A DNA stretch of 64,000 nucleotides from Pseudomonas laurylsulfatiphila (lineage in GTDB: Bacteria; Pseudomonadota; Gammaproteobacteria; Pseudomonadales; Pseudomonadaceae), in NCBI RefSeq assembly GCF_002934665.1, contig NZ_NIRS01000005.1, positions 496,001 to 560,000 of the forward strand, given 5' to 3'. Positions 61,563 through 64,000 of this stretch are shown here, in pieces (within the stretch, counting starts at the first letter, position 1; each line of letters opens with the position of its first letter). Under the pieces are notes generated by a model. That model ran no database searches and had not been told where the DNA came from. It saw only the letters and a list, made by a program, of their open reading frames with translations. The position numbers and the translations under genes are program-made.

Positions 61563-62441
61563 ATGAAACGTTTTCTTAGCATCGCCATGGCGTTGTGCAT
61601 CGGCCTGACGATGAGTCTCGACGTCAATGCCGCCAAGCGCTTCGGTGGTGGCAAAAGCGCAGGTGCTGCGCCGACGCACCAGACCAGCCAGATGGCTCCT
61701 TCTTCTCCAGGCATGGGCGGCGCTGCAGCGACCGCTGGTGCTGCCGGTGCCGCTGGCGCCGCTGCCAAGGCCGGTGGCGCTTCGCGCTGGCTCGGCCCTC
61801 TGGCCGGTATCGCGGCCGGCGGCCTGCTGGCATCCATGTTCATGGGCGACGGCTTCCAGGGCATGCAGATCTTCGACATCCTGATCATGGCTGTCATCGC
61901 ATTCCTGGTGTTCCGCTTTATCGCCGCCCGTCGTCGCAAGCAGCAGGAGCACTACGCTCCGGCCGGCCACGCGCCGATGCAACGTGAAGCGTTCGAACAG
62001 AAGCCTGCCGGTGGTTCGATCTTCGGTGGTTCGGCAGCGCCTGTTGCCGCTCGTCCAGTGATCAACGCTCCAGCCTGGTTCAACGAAAGAAACTTCGTCG
62101 AAGCGGCGCGCAATCACTTCCAGTCCCTGCAACAGCACTGGGACGCCAATGAAATGGACAAGATCGCCGAGTTCGTGACCCCGCAAATGCTGGAGTTCCT
62201 CAAGCGTGAGCGTGCCGACCTGGGTGACGGTTTCCAGTCCACCTACATTGATAACCTCAATGTGCAACTGGACGGTGTGGATGATCGCGCCGACAAGACC
62301 ATTGCCACCCTGACCTTCACCGGCGTGTCGAAAACCTCGCGTTTCGACCAGGGCGAAGTCTTCAGCGAAAGCTGGAACATGGAACGTGCACAGGGCGAAA
62401 ACCAGCCTTGGCTGGTGGCAGGTATCCGCCAGAACGGCTGA
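61563..62441 (+). CDS. Tim44-domain membrane protein
   Basis: A 292-residue protein with signal peptide (MKRFLSIAMALCIGLTMSLD), then an Ala/Gly-rich segment (GMGGAAATAGAAGAAGAAAK), a glycine-rich and a strong membrane helix (WLGPLAGIAAGGLLASMFMG; IFDILIMAVIAFLVFRFIAA), and a C-terminal Tim44-like domain (AWFNERNFVEAARNHFQSLQ, then VTPQMLEFLKRERADLG). This layout is that of bacterial Tim44/MlaC-unrelated 'import inner membrane translocase' proteins of unknown role, thought to bind membranes or partner proteins. ATG 61563 starts the signal peptide; 61548 adds five residues. Confidence 0.92.
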   Translation: MKRFLSIAMALCIGLTMSLDVNAAKRFGGGKSAGAAPTHQTSQMAPSSPGMGGAAATAGAAGAAGAAAKAGGASRWLGPLAGIAAGGLLASMFMGDGFQGMQIFDILIMAVIAFLVFRFIAARRRKQQEHYAPAGHAPMQREAFEQKPAGGSIFGGSAAPVAARPVINAPAWFNERNFVEAARNHFQSLQQHWDANEMDKIAEFVTPQMLEFLKRERADLGDGFQSTYIDNLNVQLDGVDDRADKTIATLTFTGVSKTSRFDQGEVFSESWNMERAQGENQPWLVAGIRQNG

Positions 62442-62470
62442 TCCCGCACCGCGCTTCACTTGCTGAAAAG

Positions 62471-62497
62471 AAAACCCCGGCCTCGGCCGGGGTTTTC
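62471..62497 (+). terminator. Terminator after the Tim44-domain gene
   Basis: AAAACCCCGGCC and GGCCGGGGTTTT form a perfect 12-base stem around a CTC-type loop with T-rich DNA after it. Confidence 0.93.
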
Positions 62498-62579
62498 TAT
62501 TTCGCGGTTGCATCTATAGCAAGCTACTGTATAAACCGCCCCATATAAACCGCGCCATACAAGCAAGAGGATCCCGGAC

Positions 62580-62987
62580 GTGGAAGAAATCATCGAACAA
62601 CTGCGTGAAGCCAACGAACCGGTACCGGTCCCCTTGGAATTGCCTGACGAAGACCTGCTGGTCGAAATCGAAGAACAACTGTTCATCGACATTCCGTTCG
62701 TCTTCAGAGAGTTTCTACTGACCGTCAGCGACGTGGTCTACGGTAGCCTTGAACCGGTCACCGTGACTGACCCGCAATCCCACACCTACCTGCCCGACGT
62801 TGCCGCCAACGCCTGGGACGCCGGCGTCGATCGCAGCCTGATCCCGATCTGCCAGGACGGTGACGACTACTACTGCGTCGAAGAGGACGGCACCGTGGTG
62901 CTTTGGCAGGCCGAAGAAGAGCTGATCGCCGAAGAAACCTGGGAGTCGGTGTGGCACTGGGCACGGGACGTCTGGCTGGAAAGCTGA
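62580..62987 (+). CDS. SMI1/KNR4-like acidic protein
   Basis: A 135-residue very acidic soluble protein, GTG start at 62580 with AGAGG upstream. LPDEDLLVEIEEQLFIDIPF followed by VFREFLLTVSDVVYGSLEPV is the entry of the SMI1/KNR4 (SUKH) fold, and LIPICQDGDDYYCVEEDGTV is its core. SUKH proteins include toxin immunity proteins, but this one is stably placed by housekeeping genes with no toxin nearby and is widespread in pseudomonads, so a housekeeping role is more likely. Confidence 0.88.
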   Translation: MEEIIEQLREANEPVPVPLELPDEDLLVEIEEQLFIDIPFVFREFLLTVSDVVYGSLEPVTVTDPQSHTYLPDVAANAWDAGVDRSLIPICQDGDDYYCVEEDGTVVLWQAEEELIAEETWESVWHWARDVWLES

Positions 62988-63009
62988 TCCCGTCAACGCC
63001 GCTGGGTGG

Positions 63010-64000
63010 TCAATGCCCGGACGACTCCTTGTGATTGTCGAGGGTTTCCAGCAACGCCACCTGCATCCGCGTATGCACACGAATGAACCAGCGCCACAGC
63101 AGCGCCGCCACGGCGGCCGCGACCACAGCGATCAGTACCAGCAACTTGTTGGTCGGCAGAATACTGGCCGACAAGGCTGCCAACAGCAAAAAGATCACCA
63201 GCAACGACAGGATCGGGATCACTTCGGCGATCACCCTGCGCACTCGCTGCGTGTGGCGCCCGGCCATCTCCGGCTTGACGCCCATTTCCGCCAGCAACAT
63301 CGACAGTGCCTTGAGCTTGCGGTACGCCGCAATCAAAAAAGGCAGCGACAACAATAGTGCCCCACCCCAGATCAATGCCTTCTGCCAGCTCGGGTCGCTG
63401 ATCCAGCCTTGCACGTAAGCCGACATGCGCTCGGCGAAGTACGCGCCCGAAAAGAAAATCGCGATCACCAATGCCAGGTTGACCCCGACCTGCAGCAAAA
63501 TCCTTCTGATCATCGACGCCAGCAACGCTCCCTCGCCCTGAGGCTGGATACTGCGCAGCCATTCGCCGTACATCCCCAACACCCGTCCCAGGCGTTCCGG
63601 CATGACGCCCGCGAGCTTGATCGACAATGGATCAGCCGCGCGAATCAGATAAGGCGTCAGCAAGGTCGTGATCACCGACACCGCCACAGCCACCGGGTAT
63701 AAAAAGTTACTGGTGACCTGCAATGTCATGCCCAGCGCAGCAATGATGAAAGAGAATTCGCCAATCTGTGAAAGCCCCATCCCGACCCGCAGCGAGGTGC
63801 GTCCGTCATTACCGGCGATAAACGCACCAAGACCGCAGGACAGCATCTTGCCAAGCACCACGGCTACGGTGATTACGGCGATTGGCCAGGCGTACTGAAG
63901 CAGGATCGCCGGATCGAGCATCAGCCCGATGGCCACAAAGAAAATCGCGCTGAAAAGATCTCGAACCGGTTCAATCAAGCGCTCGATTTTCAGCAGTTGC
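63010..64000 (-). CDS. CPA2-type cation:proton antiporter, C-terminal part
   Basis: The gene runs off the right edge; the frame is open through base 64000, reading LLKIERLIEPVRDLFSAIFF at the visible start. IFFVAIGLMLDPAILLQYAW, MGLSQIGEFSFIIAALGMTL and YPVAVAVSVITTLLTPYLIR are the late helices of the Kef/CPA2 exchanger fold. After it come a further helical block (WQKALIWGGALLLSLPFLIAAYRK, IPILSLLVIFLLLAAL) and a short cytoplasmic tail ending NHKESSGH, with no TrkA domain. It probably exchanges K+ or Na+ for H+. The start and ion-binding helix lie outside the window. Confidence 0.9.
   Translation of the reverse strand, partial: QLLKIERLIEPVRDLFSAIFFVAIGLMLDPAILLQYAWPIAVITVAVVLGKMLSCGLGAFIAGNDGRTSLRVGMGLSQIGEFSFIIAALGMTLQVTSNFLYPVAVAVSVITTLLTPYLIRAADPLSIKLAGVMPERLGRVLGMYGEWLRSIQPQGEGALLASMIRRILLQVGVNLALVIAIFFSGAYFAERMSAYVQGWISDPSWQKALIWGGALLLSLPFLIAAYRKLKALSMLLAEMGVKPEMAGRHTQRVRRVIAEVIPILSLLVIFLLLAALSASILPTNKLLVLIAVVAAAVAALLWRWFIRVHTRMQVALLETLDNHKESSGH

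Noticed and set aside
62580..62987. SMI1/KNR4 protein as an immunity gene of a toxin system
   Set aside because: No toxin gene is adjacent and the neighbours are housekeeping genes.

Overview
The window is chromosomal DNA from a Pseudomonas, most likely of the fluorescens group. The evidence is the high-GC coding style, the gene order (hupA-rubB-rubA, ubiC-ubiA, phoB-phoR, pstS-pstC-pstA-pstB-phoU, purE-purK, pycA-pycB, uvrD) known from Pseudomonas chromosomes, and several families of Pseudomonas-type extragenic palindromes (REP elements) in most intergenic gaps. All assignments come from reading the sequence and recalled family knowledge; no search was run.

Layout. 1-3.2 kb: a frameshifted Tde/Ntox15-type DNase effector gene followed by two tandem GAD/DUF1851-type immunity genes. 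3.2-6.8 kb: HU protein, rubredoxin reductase and rubredoxin on the minus strand, then ubiC-ubiA on the plus strand. 6.8-20.2 kb: the phosphate block, with phoB-phoR (PHO box), a CNNM/CorC-type membrane protein, an M23 peptidase, a response regulator and the minus-strand pstS-pstC-pstA-pstB-phoU cluster, with separate PHO boxes before pstS and pstC. 20.3-26.1 kb: MHS/MFS transporter, thioesterase, hexose-6-phosphate mutarotase, DUF3299 protein, GlsB-type protein, and purE-purK with a terminator-like hairpin in the purE leader. 26.2-27.1 kb: an AT-rich insert carrying one metzincin-like zinc protease. 27.1-32.6 kb: LysR, aspA, Na+/alanine symporter and asparaginase (Asn to Asp to fumarate). 32.7-36.2 kb: AraC regulator, acetylpolyamine amidohydrolase and polyamine-binding protein, with a Crc-type CA motif. 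36.3-45.5 kb: two tandem ~1,500-residue paralogues resembling Pseudomonas DUF6543/dermonecrotic-toxin-domain proteins; the first has lost its C-terminal tail to a frameshift. 45.5-49 kb: MocR-type regulator whose linker DNA holds a cluster of DnaA-box-like 9-mers, a divergent PaiB-like gene and two GNAT acetyltransferases. 49-54.8 kb: two-subunit pyruvate carboxylase, divergent LysR, a small conserved protein and an RpiR-type regulator with a palindromic operator. 55.1-55.5 kb: a small AT-rich gene broken by an in-frame TGA. 55.5-64 kb: PAS-GGDEF-EAL protein, uvrD, EamA half-transporter, Tim44-domain protein, SMI1/KNR4-like protein and the end of a CPA2 cation/proton antiporter cut by the window edge.

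Most of the window is core metabolism and phosphate sensing. The accessory parts are the toxin/immunity cluster, the protease insert, the giant tandem paralogues and the broken small gene. The most notable observations are the decayed effector with its duplicated, patchily diverged immunity genes, the tandem giant toxin-like genes, the signal-less metzincin, the DnaA-box-like cluster inside a coding region, and the interrupted 105-codon gene.
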